This document shows, piece after piece, positions 17,298-24,679 of a stretch of DNA of 32,335 nt. Location of the stretch: positions 1 through 32,335 of the forward strand of contig CAJXEC010000017.1 in NCBI GenBank assembly GCA_913052165.1, written 5' to 3'. Made by a program: the position numbers and the translations under genes. Numbering within the stretch: position 1 is the first letter of the stretch; each line of letters starts with the position of its first letter. The notes below the pieces were generated by a model. The model was not told where the DNA came from. It made no database searches and worked only from the letters and a program-made list of their open reading frames with translations. The stretch comes from an uncultured Rhodospirillaceae bacterium. GTDB lineage: Bacteria; Pseudomonadota; Alphaproteobacteria; MPNO01; UBA2964.

Positions 17298-18502
17298 CAG
17301 GGAACCACCCTAGAAACTGGTTTAAATTTAAAATCGGCCTTAGGGAGAAATATAAAGAGTTCCCCTGTTTGTTTCATTCTTCCAGCGACATCAGCCGCCG
17401 CACTGCCCGAGCCAAAAAAGATATCTGCCCGAACTGGTCCTTTAATTGCTGCCCCGGTATCTTGAGATATCATTAGTTTCTGAAGAGGCTCTTCAGTATC
17501 TGGTAATGACGTACTGATCCAAACTGGGGCTCCCAATGGGATGAAATTAGGATCAATGGCTATGCTCGATTTGGGTGTTAATTTGACACCCAACGCTCCT
17601 AAAACCCCGGCCTCAGGCAGCTCTCGAAAGAAAATATAACGCGCATTATGATTAAATAATTCTTCAACCTTACTCGGGTTCGCCGACAACCAACTCCTTA
17701 TTGTTTGCATCGAGAGGGCTTCTTTTGCAATAAGCCCCCTTTTTATCAATATTCGCCCTATAGCGGTATAAGGATGCCCATTGTTCGCAGCGTAACCAAT
17801 TTGAATTACTTGATTATCTGGCAACAACACCCTTCCAGACCCCTGAATTTGGAGAAAAAAGAGGTCTGTAAGATTATCGCCCCACGCCAAAATGTCCGTG
17901 CTGTTTGACAAATCCTGGTTTTCAATTTGTGCCCGAGTTAAGTAACGAACTAATGAGCCATTCTTCTCTTTTCCAAATATTTTTCGTCTTGGTAAGCGCT
18001 GGTCAAACTTTTCCAGAGACACGTCAATTAGGTCTTTTGGGCGAGCATAAATTGGATATTTAAATTTATCAGTCCTTTTCCGAGATCCTTTGATTTCTAT
18101 CTCATAATAGCCCGTGAACAAACCTTCATACGCGCTCGGGTGCACTCTCCAAGGTGCAAAATTTTTCATAAAAAATGTTCTAGCTTCCTTATCCGTGCGC
18201 CACTCGATGTTTTTAGATCTCTCGCATACCTCTCTCCAACTTTGAGGATTAAAACTTTTTAGGTTCTGAACCCTCTGAAACGTATGACGAGTTATAGCGC
18301 TACAACTCGCCGAAAAGGACCGAAGAGCTATTCTCAAACCCTTTTTCGACCACCCAGGTATTTCTTTGTACTCAACAGGAGTGTAAGTGATGGTTTCCTT
18401 GGGAGGAACAGACCCACAAGATATGAGAAGTAGCCCCACCCCAAAAAAGACAAATCCACACCTAAGTTGCAGATTATAAGCTTTCAGGGATCCGCGTCTC
18501 AA
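17294..18502 (-). CDS. mltA: Membrane-bound lytic murein transglycosylase MltA
   Basis: Outer-membrane lipoprotein that cleaves peptidoglycan glycan strands to 1,6-anhydromuropeptides. The MltA barrel is seen at GLFTGYYEIEIKGSRKR with YPIYARP, LQIQGSGRVLLPD and IGYAANNGHPYTAIGR. The C-terminal 3D domain has SQDTGAAIKGPVRADIFFG, which holds the catalytic Asp. The frame opens at a GTG at 18559, but a TTG at 18502 with GGA six nt upstream gives a compact signal: basic n-region, hydrophobic FVFFGVGLLLI and lipobox-like ISC. I prefer it, giving about 402 residues. It overlaps the end of timA by 29 bp and smr by 4 bp. Confidence 0.92.
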   Translation of the reverse strand: MRRGSLKAYNLQLRCGFVFFGVGLLLISCGSVPPKETITYTPVEYKEIPGWSKKGLRIALRSFSASCSAITRHTFQRVQNLKSFNPQSWREVCERSKNIEWRTDKEARTFFMKNFAPWRVHPSAYEGLFTGYYEIEIKGSRKRTDKFKYPIYARPKDLIDVSLEKFDQRLPRRKIFGKEKNGSLVRYLTRAQIENQDLSNSTDILAWGDNLTDLFFLQIQGSGRVLLPDNQVIQIGYAANNGHPYTAIGRILIKRGLIAKEALSMQTIRSWLSANPSKVEELFNHNARYIFFRELPEAGVLGALGVKLTPKSSIAIDPNFIPLGAPVWISTSLPDTEEPLQKLMISQDTGAAIKGPVRADIFFGSGSAAADVAGRMKQTGELFIFLPKADFKFKPVSRVVPW

Positions 18503-19172
18503 CAAGTGTCCAATTTGGGTCCCCGGCTTGTGTGTTTCTTGCAAAAATCCAGATATCACTGATCTTTTCTATCTGATTTGGGTCTCCTGACAAAATATTT
18601 TCATTTTTGTCTCGGGTAATATTGACCTGCTCAGAGTCAAATTGCATCGTGATGAATGCCATTTTACCCTCGACACGGGCATCGATTATTTTAGCCACTG
18701 TTATACCTATAAGAGTAAAGTCTAACTTCTCACCTGCGTCATGGCGTTCTTTTATCGCGGCGGAGAAATCGTTAAATACCTCGTCATTTAACAACGTACG
18801 GAGAGTTTCTTCATCACCCTTGGCATATGCCTCTACAACTAACTCAAATGCGCCCTTCGCCCCTTCTGAAAATTCACTCGGATTAAAGTTTGGATCCGCA
18901 ATCTTAACTTCTGTCAAGGCCGGTATGAGCGGATCATCAGCTTCCGCCTCCGCCTTAGCACCCGTATTATCAGTGACGTCTTTTCTGGATTTCGGAAATT
19001 CAACCAATTTTTTATCAGAAACTGGACCCTCTTCTTCTTTTGTCGAACGTTCCAAAGTCGGCGGCCGTTGATGCCCCGTTTTTTTGCCCAAAACACTTCT
19101 TAGTCGCAATACCAGAAAGGCTGCTATCATCGCAAAAAGAATAATGTCGAGCGCTTGAAATCCGTCGCCCAT
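18474..19172 (-). CDS. timA: Tim44-like domain protein TimA
   Basis: A 232-residue alphaproteobacterial protein with one N-terminal membrane anchor (ALDIILFAMIAAFLVLRLRS, residues 7-26). A charged linker of about 60 residues follows, then a C-terminal Tim44-like domain (about 98-230: FSEGAKGAFELVVEAYAKGD, then ISDIWIFARN and NWTLVETRIPE). It is the bacterial relative of mitochondrial import component Tim44; its bacterial function is not well defined. The ATG at 19172 gives the canonical short N-terminus before the anchor. It leads the timA-mltA-smr unit and is divergent from fxsA over 114 bp. Confidence 0.92.
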   Translation of the reverse strand: MGDGFQALDIILFAMIAAFLVLRLRSVLGKKTGHQRPPTLERSTKEEEGPVSDKKLVEFPKSRKDVTDNTGAKAEAEADDPLIPALTEVKIADPNFNPSEFSEGAKGAFELVVEAYAKGDEETLRTLLNDEVFNDFSAAIKERHDAGEKLDFTLIGITVAKIIDARVEGKMAFITMQFDSEQVNITRDKNENILSGDPNQIEKISDIWIFARNTQAGDPNWTLVETRIPESL

Positions 19173-19286
19173 GCTTTCCCCAAATCCAATATTCTATTTC
19201 AAAATTAAAGTTTACGTTGTAAGTCAAACGGCTAACCAGCTATTTAGTACTACAAAAAGTAAGGTTTCAACAGGTAAATCTCAAGC

Positions 19287-19763
19287 ATGAAACATCTAAT
19301 TTTTACGATTTTCGTTCTAGTCCCCCTCATGGAGATAGCGATTTTCATCGAATTTTCGGAAGCCTTTGGGATCTGGACCACAGTAACATTAATCCTTGTA
19401 TCTGCATTGATCGGCGGCAAGCTATTCCAATCTCAGGGTCTACATACATTACAAAATGCCTTAGCGAGCACAGAAAAAGATTTGTTTCCTGCACAAGAGG
19501 TCTTTGTTGGTGCCTGCATTTTCTTAGCAAGTCTTTTGCTTATCACACCAGGAGTCCTCACCGATCTTCTCGGGCTAGCACTATTTTCACCTCCTTGTCG
19601 TCGCTATCTAGGATTAAAAATTTTGCAGTTTTTTAGAGGCCGTTTCGATTTTTGGGGCTACGCAGACGTCAAAAACAATACAAAAGGCAAGTACCAATCC
19701 GGACAAACAATAGAAACTAATTATCGGGAGGTTATTGAGGAAGATCCTCCACATAATACCTAA
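19287..19763 (+). CDS. fxsA: FxsA family membrane protein
   Basis: A 158-residue inner-membrane protein of the FxsA family; the E. coli member suppresses F-exclusion of phage T7, but the housekeeping role is unknown. Hydrophobic segments are about residues 3-23 (LIFTIFVLVPLMEIAIFIEF), 28-43 (GIWTTVTLILVSALIG) and 72-97 (VFVGACIFLASLLLITPGVL). The family hallmark LITPGVLTDLLGLALFSPPCR is clear. The polar C-terminal tail (about 117-158) is cytosolic. It lies between timA (divergent) and secB (94 bp downstream), as is common in alphaproteobacteria. Confidence 0.92.
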   Translation: MKHLIFTIFVLVPLMEIAIFIEFSEAFGIWTTVTLILVSALIGGKLFQSQGLHTLQNALASTEKDLFPAQEVFVGACIFLASLLLITPGVLTDLLGLALFSPPCRRYLGLKILQFFRGRFDFWGYADVKNNTKGKYQSGQTIETNYREVIEEDPPHNT

Positions 19764-19857
19764 AAACCACCTTATAAAAAAGATCATCAACCAGTCTCTT
19801 GTTTGGTCATTCCATACGTGTTAGCGACCAAGGTCCCAAATATTTAAAGGATTTTTA

Positions 19858-20331
19858 ATGGCAGACGAACAAAAAAATGGAAGCCTAGGGACGCCCGAAG
19901 GCGATAATGATGCCTCTATAGCACCGGAAATAACCATAGAGGCACAATACACCAAAGACCTATCTTTTGAGAATCCCTCTGCCCCGAAGGCCAATTCCAA
20001 TGTTCCGGAGATCAGTGTTGACGTGACAACCGGTATTCGACCGATAGGGGATGATTACCACGAGACAACTTTGCAGTTTAAAGCTGAAGCGAAAACTGGG
20101 GAAGAGCTAGTATTTATAATAGAGCTTACTTACGGAGCTGTTATGAAGGTTACGGGAATTCCCCAAGAAGCAATAGGCGCAGTCCTGCTCACAGAAGGGG
20201 CCCGGCTGATTTTTCCGTTCGCCCGAAATATAATTGCTGATGTCACGCGGGATGGGGGTTTTCCCCCCCTTTTCTTACAGCCAATTGATTTCATCGAACT
20301 ATACAATAAACAGCATAATCCAGAAGATTAG
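19858..20331 (+). CDS. secB: Protein-export chaperone SecB
   Basis: Tetrameric cytosolic chaperone that holds preproteins unfolded and delivers them to SecA. The 157-residue protein shows IEAQYTKDLSFENPSAPK, DYHETTLQFKAEAKTGEELVF, IELTYGAV and the C-terminal FPFARNIIADVTRDGGFPPL with FLQPIDFIELY. The ATG at 19858 follows AAAGGA seven nt upstream. An inverted repeat TTGGTC/GACCAA (19803-19808 and 19826-19831) lies in the leader; its relevance is unknown. It converges on dnaQ with 16 bp between stops. Confidence 0.97.
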   Translation: MADEQKNGSLGTPEGDNDASIAPEITIEAQYTKDLSFENPSAPKANSNVPEISVDVTTGIRPIGDDYHETTLQFKAEAKTGEELVFIIELTYGAVMKVTGIPQEAIGAVLLTEGARLIFPFARNIIADVTRDGGFPPLFLQPIDFIELYNKQHNPED

Positions 20332-20347
20332 TTTGAATCCGGTAGCC

Positions 20348-21022
20348 CTACCGGTCCCAAATCGGGTTTTCAAGTTTCTTGATGAGTGCGGAATGGGCTA
20401 TAAGTTCGTCGTCAGTAGGACAATGGGCTCTCGGAGGCCTCGTGACAGAGTGCGACTCAATCTTTAAATTAGTATTAACCACCATTTGCTCAGTTAACTC
20501 TAATCCAGGCTGTTTTCCCCCTTGAAATTCAAGATAAACCTCAGCCAACAGTTCTGCGTCTAATAATGCACCGTGTTTGGTTCGGCAAGAATTATCGATT
20601 GAAAATCTTCGACACAACGCATCCAAACTGGCGGGGGCGCCAGGGTATCGTGACCTGGCCAAGCTCAAAGTATCAATAGCCTGACTATTTGGTATACTAC
20701 ATTTTCCCAAAGCTTCTAATTCGCTATTGATGAAACCTAAATCGAAGGACGCATTGTGTATCACCAAGGGAGAAGAGCCAACAAACTCTATGAATGGCAA
20801 CGCCACCTCCGAAAATACTGGTTTATCGGCCAAAAATTCCGTAGTTAATCCATGAACCGCTTCCGCCTCGGCCGGCACATCTCTCTCCGGGTTAATGTAA
20901 CAATGGAAAACTTCACCAGTGGGGACATGGTTTTTCAACTCTAAACAACCAATTTCAACCAACCTATCACCATTTTTCGGAGACAATCCGGTCGTTTCTG
21001 TGTCCAACACTACTTCACGCAT
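20348..21022 (-). CDS. dnaQ: DNA polymerase III epsilon subunit, 3'-5' proofreading exonuclease
   Basis: DEDDh exonuclease that proofreads for the replicative polymerase. The 224-residue protein has Exo I LDTETTGLSP (residues 6-15), Exo II HNASFDLGFIN, and Exo III KHGALLDAELLAEVYL with the catalytic His and Asp. The C-terminal part (about 180-224) is the polymerase-binding tail. The ATG at 21022 gives the canonical REVVLDTETTG start. It is the last gene of maf-aroE-coaE-dnaQ, 6 bp after coaE, and lies about 2 kb from the putative origin. Confidence 0.96.
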   Translation of the reverse strand: MREVVLDTETTGLSPKNGDRLVEIGCLELKNHVPTGEVFHCYINPERDVPAEAEAVHGLTTEFLADKPVFSEVALPFIEFVGSSPLVIHNASFDLGFINSELEALGKCSIPNSQAIDTLSLARSRYPGAPASLDALCRRFSIDNSCRTKHGALLDAELLAEVYLEFQGGKQPGLELTEQMVVNTNLKIESHSVTRPPRAHCPTDDELIAHSALIKKLENPIWDR

Positions 21023-21028
21023 TTTCTG

Positions 21029-21661
21029 CTAGCCTTTTCTTGTCAGCCATCCCGATCTCCAAATTTGAGGTTTCGATTGTTTTAAGAAAAATATGATTTT
21101 TGATAATGCATTAAAAGTGTGACGTCTTCCGATACCGGTATTGATAATAAAATCAGCCTTTTTCCGTTTGAGCTGATCGCTCAATTGCTTCGATTTTATA
21201 CTAGCGTACTTCTGCTCCGTCATTCCAAACCGTTTTAATACACGTTGTTTTTGAAGAAAATCGGGGGCTATGACCACAGCAGTTACATCACACCGCTTAT
21301 CAGAACCGTTTTCAAACAAAAGGGGTATATCGAGTGCGACTATCGAATATCGATTTCTAGAGCAATCTCTCAAAAATGTTTCCTGCGCTTCCCAAACCAT
21401 AGGGTGGATTATTTCCTCCAATTTGTGCAGCAAACTCCTGTCTTTAAAAACTAATTTGCTGAGGATTTGCCGATCTATCTTTCCGTGTTTAATCGTCCCA
21501 GGAAAAATTTTCTTTATTTGGCCTATAGCGGCACCGTTTGGGGCCATAAGTTGGTGTGTTAAGGCGTCGGCATCACATACTGGCACCCCGAGCCGCAAAA
21601 GCATATTACTAGCAGTGCTCTTTCCCATTCCTATTGATCCTGTTAACCCCAAAATGATCAA
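21029..21661 (-). CDS. coaE: Dephospho-CoA kinase
   Basis: Final step of CoA synthesis: phosphorylation of the 3'-hydroxyl of dephospho-CoA. The 210-residue P-loop kinase has GLTGSIGMGKST (residues 5-16), DADALTHQLM, the LDIPLLFENG segment and the lid region with RFGMTEQKY. The frame continues from aroE: one codon separates the aroE TGA from the TTG start at 21661, so a TTG start is forced (the next possibility is a TTG at codon 4). Transcribed with aroE and dnaQ. Confidence 0.95.
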   Translation of the reverse strand: MIILGLTGSIGMGKSTASNMLLRLGVPVCDADALTHQLMAPNGAAIGQIKKIFPGTIKHGKIDRQILSKLVFKDRSLLHKLEEIIHPMVWEAQETFLRDCSRNRYSIVALDIPLLFENGSDKRCDVTAVVIAPDFLQKQRVLKRFGMTEQKYASIKSKQLSDQLKRKKADFIINTGIGRRHTFNALSKIIFFLKQSKPQIWRSGWLTRKG

Positions 21662-21664
21662 TGT

Positions 21665-22519
21665 TCAGCTCATAACTAATGCAGCGTTAATAGTTTTTCT
21701 GAGGTCGTTTGTTATCTGTGGTTCGATATTAAACCAAGCTTTGAAGCCGGGGCGTGCTTGCTGAAAAAGCATTTCAAGACCACTTATGATCGGGTTACCC
21801 CGAGCTTTAGCTCGTTTTAACAATGTCGTCATCAGAGGTGCATACACTATGTCATTCACCACTGCTGATTTCGGAAGATGATCTAAATCAAGATCTAATG
21901 GAGGCTGTCCTTGCATCCCACAGCTAGTTGTATTTACCAGCAATGAAACATCAGTGAGAGCTTTATTGCGATCGCTCCATGGCCAAAAATTGCAGCTTGG
22001 GCCAAATTGTAGAGCCAAATTCTCAGCCCGACTATCGGTTCGATTAGTTATTCTAATTTCGTCAGCACCCCAATTTCTTAATGCATGTAGAACTGCCTTG
22101 GACGCACCACCGGAACCAATTACTACAACGGTTTTACCAGATATATTCCACCCTTTTGGGGTCTTACTTTCGATAGCCGCTCTAAATCCAAAACTATCGG
22201 TATTGTATCCAAACGTTTTGCCGTTAGGTTGGAAAACAATTGTATTAACAGCTTCTATTTCTAGAGCTGTTTCGTCGACTTTATCTAAGACAGATAGACA
22301 TGCTTCCTTATGTGGTAAAGTTAGGTTTAAACCAGCCATACCCAAGCTACAACATGCATCTATTGCGCTTTTTAAATCGTTGGGAGAAATCGCGAGCGGG
22401 ATGTAGGAACCGCGCCTGTTGTATTGTTTTATCCAAAAGTTGTGAATAAGGGGAGATAGAGAGTGCGATACGGGCCATCCCAGAATTCCTGCTATTTTAT
22501 AGTCGTTCTTATCGGTCAC
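21665..22519 (-). CDS. aroE: Shikimate dehydrogenase
   Basis: NADPH-dependent reduction of 3-dehydroshikimate to shikimate in aromatic amino-acid synthesis. The 284-residue protein has the substrate motif PVSHSLSPLIHN, catalytic Lys71 in NLTLPHKEA and Asp108 in YNTDSFGF. The NADP-binding loop is VVVIGSGGASKAVLHAL, followed by NRTDSRA and NTTSCGMQG. The start is a GTG overlapping the maf stop (GTGA). It belongs to the maf-aroE-coaE-dnaQ unit. Confidence 0.96.
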   Translation of the reverse strand: MTDKNDYKIAGILGWPVSHSLSPLIHNFWIKQYNRRGSYIPLAISPNDLKSAIDACCSLGMAGLNLTLPHKEACLSVLDKVDETALEIEAVNTIVFQPNGKTFGYNTDSFGFRAAIESKTPKGWNISGKTVVVIGSGGASKAVLHALRNWGADEIRITNRTDSRAENLALQFGPSCNFWPWSDRNKALTDVSLLVNTTSCGMQGQPPLDLDLDHLPKSAVVNDIVYAPLMTTLLKRAKARGNPIISGLEMLFQQARPGFKAWFNIEPQITNDLRKTINAALVMS

Positions 22520-23118
22520 AAAGTCATCAAGCCGCGCGTCCTAAGATACTGTAACAGAGGTATTAATGGTAATCCCAGAACAGTAAAGAAATCTCCCTCT
22601 ATTCTATTCAAGAGTTGAATGCCATAACCTTCTACTTTATAACCCCCCGGGCCATTATATAGTTCCTCTTTAGATTTAATCAGATACTGCTCTAAAAACT
22701 GATCACTGAAATCTCTAAAATGCATTAACGCCTTGTTCGTTTGGTGCCAGACCCTTTGTCCACCCTCAGCCACGCACACCGAGCTTATCAAACAATGTTG
22801 ACTATTGCGAAGGGTTAGAATTTGCTCTTTTGCTTTGTTCTCGGTCCTAGGTTTGCTCAAAATAGAGCCATTAAACTCTAGAACTTGATCTCCTCCAATC
22901 ACAATGGATTCCGGATATTTTTCACTTACCTTACAAGCCTTTTGTTCTGCTAGAAATGTCGCGATCTCTTGGGGCTGAGCTCCAGCTGCCGCGAGCGATT
23001 TTTTAATCTCTTCTTCATCGATTTGCGCTGGAAAAGAATCGAAAACTAGTCCGGCACTTTCTAGCAATCTCCTACGCGTAACACTTTCTGAAGCTAAAAT
23101 AAATTTAACGTTTTTCAT
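22516..23118 (-). CDS. maf: Maf-family nucleoside triphosphate pyrophosphatase
   Basis: Maf proteins hydrolyse (often modified) NTPs such as dTTP/UTP or m7GTP and act in housecleaning or division control. The 200-residue protein has LASESVTRRRLLESAGLVFD at the N-terminus (in place of the usual SxSPRR), the FPAQIDEEEI loop, VIGGDQVLEF with the catalytic Asp, LSKPRT, and YNGPGGYKVEGYGIQLLNRIEGDFF. The subclass (YhdE or YceF) is not decided. It is the gene flanking the putative origin on its left; its product is not needed for that inference. Confidence 0.94.
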   Translation of the reverse strand: MKNVKFILASESVTRRRLLESAGLVFDSFPAQIDEEEIKKSLAAAGAQPQEIATFLAEQKACKVSEKYPESIVIGGDQVLEFNGSILSKPRTENKAKEQILTLRNSQHCLISSVCVAEGGQRVWHQTNKALMHFRDFSDQFLEQYLIKSKEELYNGPGGYKVEGYGIQLLNRIEGDFFTVLGLPLIPLLQYLRTRGLMTL

Positions 23119-23357
23119 AACAATTATCTACTCTGTCTAACTTGAGCAGCGGACAACTGAAACCCAAGGCCTTATCCAGTTGCATAGTAAAAATTTGGCA
23201 TTCGCGAACGGTTTGCATAAGACTTCAGATAGAATTCTAACCTATCTATTAACATTACAAATTGCAGATCTTTTTATAATACTGGATAAGTCGAAATTTT
23301 TCAAAGGATCCCGAATTACTTCGGCTTAATTAAATTTACTTCCTTAAACTTTCCAGA

Positions 23358-23366
23358 TGTGCATAA
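23358..23366 (-). promoter_or_regulatory. DnaA box
   Basis: TTATGCACA on the minus strand, a full match to TTATNCACA. It is the best box in the putative origin. Confidence 0.7.
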
Positions 23367-23378
23367 AAGACAAATTCA

Positions 23379-23387
23379 TGGGGATAA
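23379..23387 (-). promoter_or_regulatory. DnaA box-like site
   Basis: TTATCCCCA on the minus strand, one mismatch to TTATCCACA, 12 bp from the preceding box and in the same orientation. Confidence 0.5.
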
Positions 23388-23412
23388 AAATTTATCACCA
23401 GAATTGACGGAC

Positions 23413-23421
23413 TGTGGAAAA
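23413..23421 (-). promoter_or_regulatory. DnaA box
   Basis: TTTTCCACA on the minus strand, a full match to the relaxed consensus TTWTNCACA, in the same orientation as the two boxes to its left. Confidence 0.55.
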
Positions 23422-23560
23422 AATTATTCCCGCATTTACTTATTGTTTATATGCTAGAAGCAGATGAAATCATGAGTTTTTTCTTATCGAGAATATCCAC
23501 TAAAAAAAGCTATTCTTATTCTTCGTTGTTAATCCTCAATTTTCACAGCTTCAACAACTA

Positions 23561-23590
23561 AAACAACATATTATAATATATATTTTTTAA
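23561..23590. promoter_or_regulatory. AT-rich candidate DNA unwinding element, with a -10-like TATAAT
   Basis: 28 of 30 bases are A or T, including alternating TA steps. A perfect TATAAT at 23572-23577 could serve as the -10 of a hemE promoter, although no good -35 is visible. Placement beside the DnaA-box cluster fits a DUE. Confidence 0.45.
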
Positions 23591-23620
23591 TGGACGTCCC
23601 AATTAAAACGAGTTTCACTG

Positions 23621-24679
23621 ATGGATCGACTATCCTCCAGAACAAGGTTTCTAAATTCTATACGTAGAATTCGTGTTGATAGACCACCAATTTGGCTCAT
23701 GAGACAGGCTGGCCGTTATTTGCCAGAATATCGGAAAATTCGCACAGAGGTTAGGGGATTTCTAGATCTTTGCTATAACCCAGATTTAGCTTCAGAAGTG
23801 ACCATTCAGCCAATTCGGAGGTTTCAATTAGACGCCGCAATTATATTTTCTGATATTCTTGTGATTCCTCATGCGGCTGGAAGTAAATTAGTTTTTAAAG
23901 AAAAAGAAGGCCCAAAACTTACGCCATTAAAAAATAAAGATGATATCTCAGCATTAAATTTCAAAGAGATAACAGAACGGTTAACGCCTGTTTATAAAGC
24001 AATAAAAATCACTAGGCAGCGCCTTGGTGAAGGTACAGCAATTATAGGATTTAGTGGCGCACCTTGGACACTTGCTACGTATATGGTTGAGGGTGGAACT
24101 AGCCGGGAGTTTCTCCAAATAAGGCGGTTAGCATCTGAAAATCCGGACCTATTACAGGACCTTTTTAAAAGCTTGGAGTCTTCTATTGCCACGCATTTGA
24201 TCAATCAGATTGAAGCTGGGGCAGACGCGGTTCAAATTTTTGATAGCTGGGCTGGTATTTTAAACACTCCTGATTTTGAATGCTGGTGTTTAGACCCAAT
24301 AATACGAATATGTGAACGGATAAAAAATATTTACCCTCAAACGCCTATTATCGTATTTCCGAGGTTAGCAGGCATAAGATATTTGGATTTTCTCGGGAAC
24401 CCAGCGGTTAACGTAATTAGTATTGATCAAACTGTCCCGTTAAATTGGGCCAGGAAATACCTTTTTCCCAGTTTGGCAATTCAGGGCAATCTTGACCCAA
24501 TGTCATTATTAGTTGGTGGAGAAAGATTAAAATCTGACGTCCACAAAATATTGGAAGCTTTCGGAGATCAGCCAGGGTTTATTTTTAACCTAGGTCATGG
24601 AGTGATAAAAAACACAAACCCAGAGAATGTCGAGGCCTTGTGTGAGGTCATTCGCTCCTGGCCAGGAGATAGTCGATGA
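23621..24679 (+). CDS. hemE: Uroporphyrinogen decarboxylase
   Basis: Converts uroporphyrinogen III to coproporphyrinogen III in heme synthesis. The 352-residue protein has the N-terminal active-site motif PPIWLMRQAGRYLPEYR, then QPIRRFQLDAAIIFSDILV containing the catalytic Asp, GFSGAPWTLATYMVEGG, FDSWAG and FNLGHGV near the end. The ATG at 23621 has only a weak CGAG upstream, but the start matches the family. Its stop overlaps the hemH start (ATGA), forming a hemE-hemH-hemJ operon that reads away from the putative origin. Confidence 0.97.
   Translation: MDRLSSRTRFLNSIRRIRVDRPPIWLMRQAGRYLPEYRKIRTEVRGFLDLCYNPDLASEVTIQPIRRFQLDAAIIFSDILVIPHAAGSKLVFKEKEGPKLTPLKNKDDISALNFKEITERLTPVYKAIKITRQRLGEGTAIIGFSGAPWTLATYMVEGGTSREFLQIRRLASENPDLLQDLFKSLESSIATHLINQIEAGADAVQIFDSWAGILNTPDFECWCLDPIIRICERIKNIYPQTPIIVFPRLAGIRYLDFLGNPAVNVISIDQTVPLNWARKYLFPSLAIQGNLDPMSLLVGGERLKSDVHKILEAFGDQPGFIFNLGHGVIKNTNPENVEALCEVIRSWPGDSR

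Larger units (their letters stand above)
23119..23620. other. Putative chromosomal replication origin (oriC)
   Basis: A 502-bp AT-rich gene-free gap between divergent maf and hemE. In Caulobacter and Rickettsia the origin lies beside hemE in the same conserved neighbourhood. Three good DnaA-box matches (23358-23366, 23379-23387, 23413-23421) lie within 64 bp in one orientation. Weaker ones occur at 23172-23180, 23212-23220, 23281-23289, 23493-23501 and 23539-23547. A 30-bp stretch of almost pure A+T (23561-23590) next to hemE could be the unwinding element. No TTAA-N7-TTAA CtrA site was seen. Origin function is inferred from context and box clustering. Confidence 0.8.

Noticed and set aside
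23119-23620. CtrA control of the putative origin as in Caulobacter
   Set aside because: Several TTAA tetramers occur, but none are spaced by 7 nt; observed spacings include 10 and 12.
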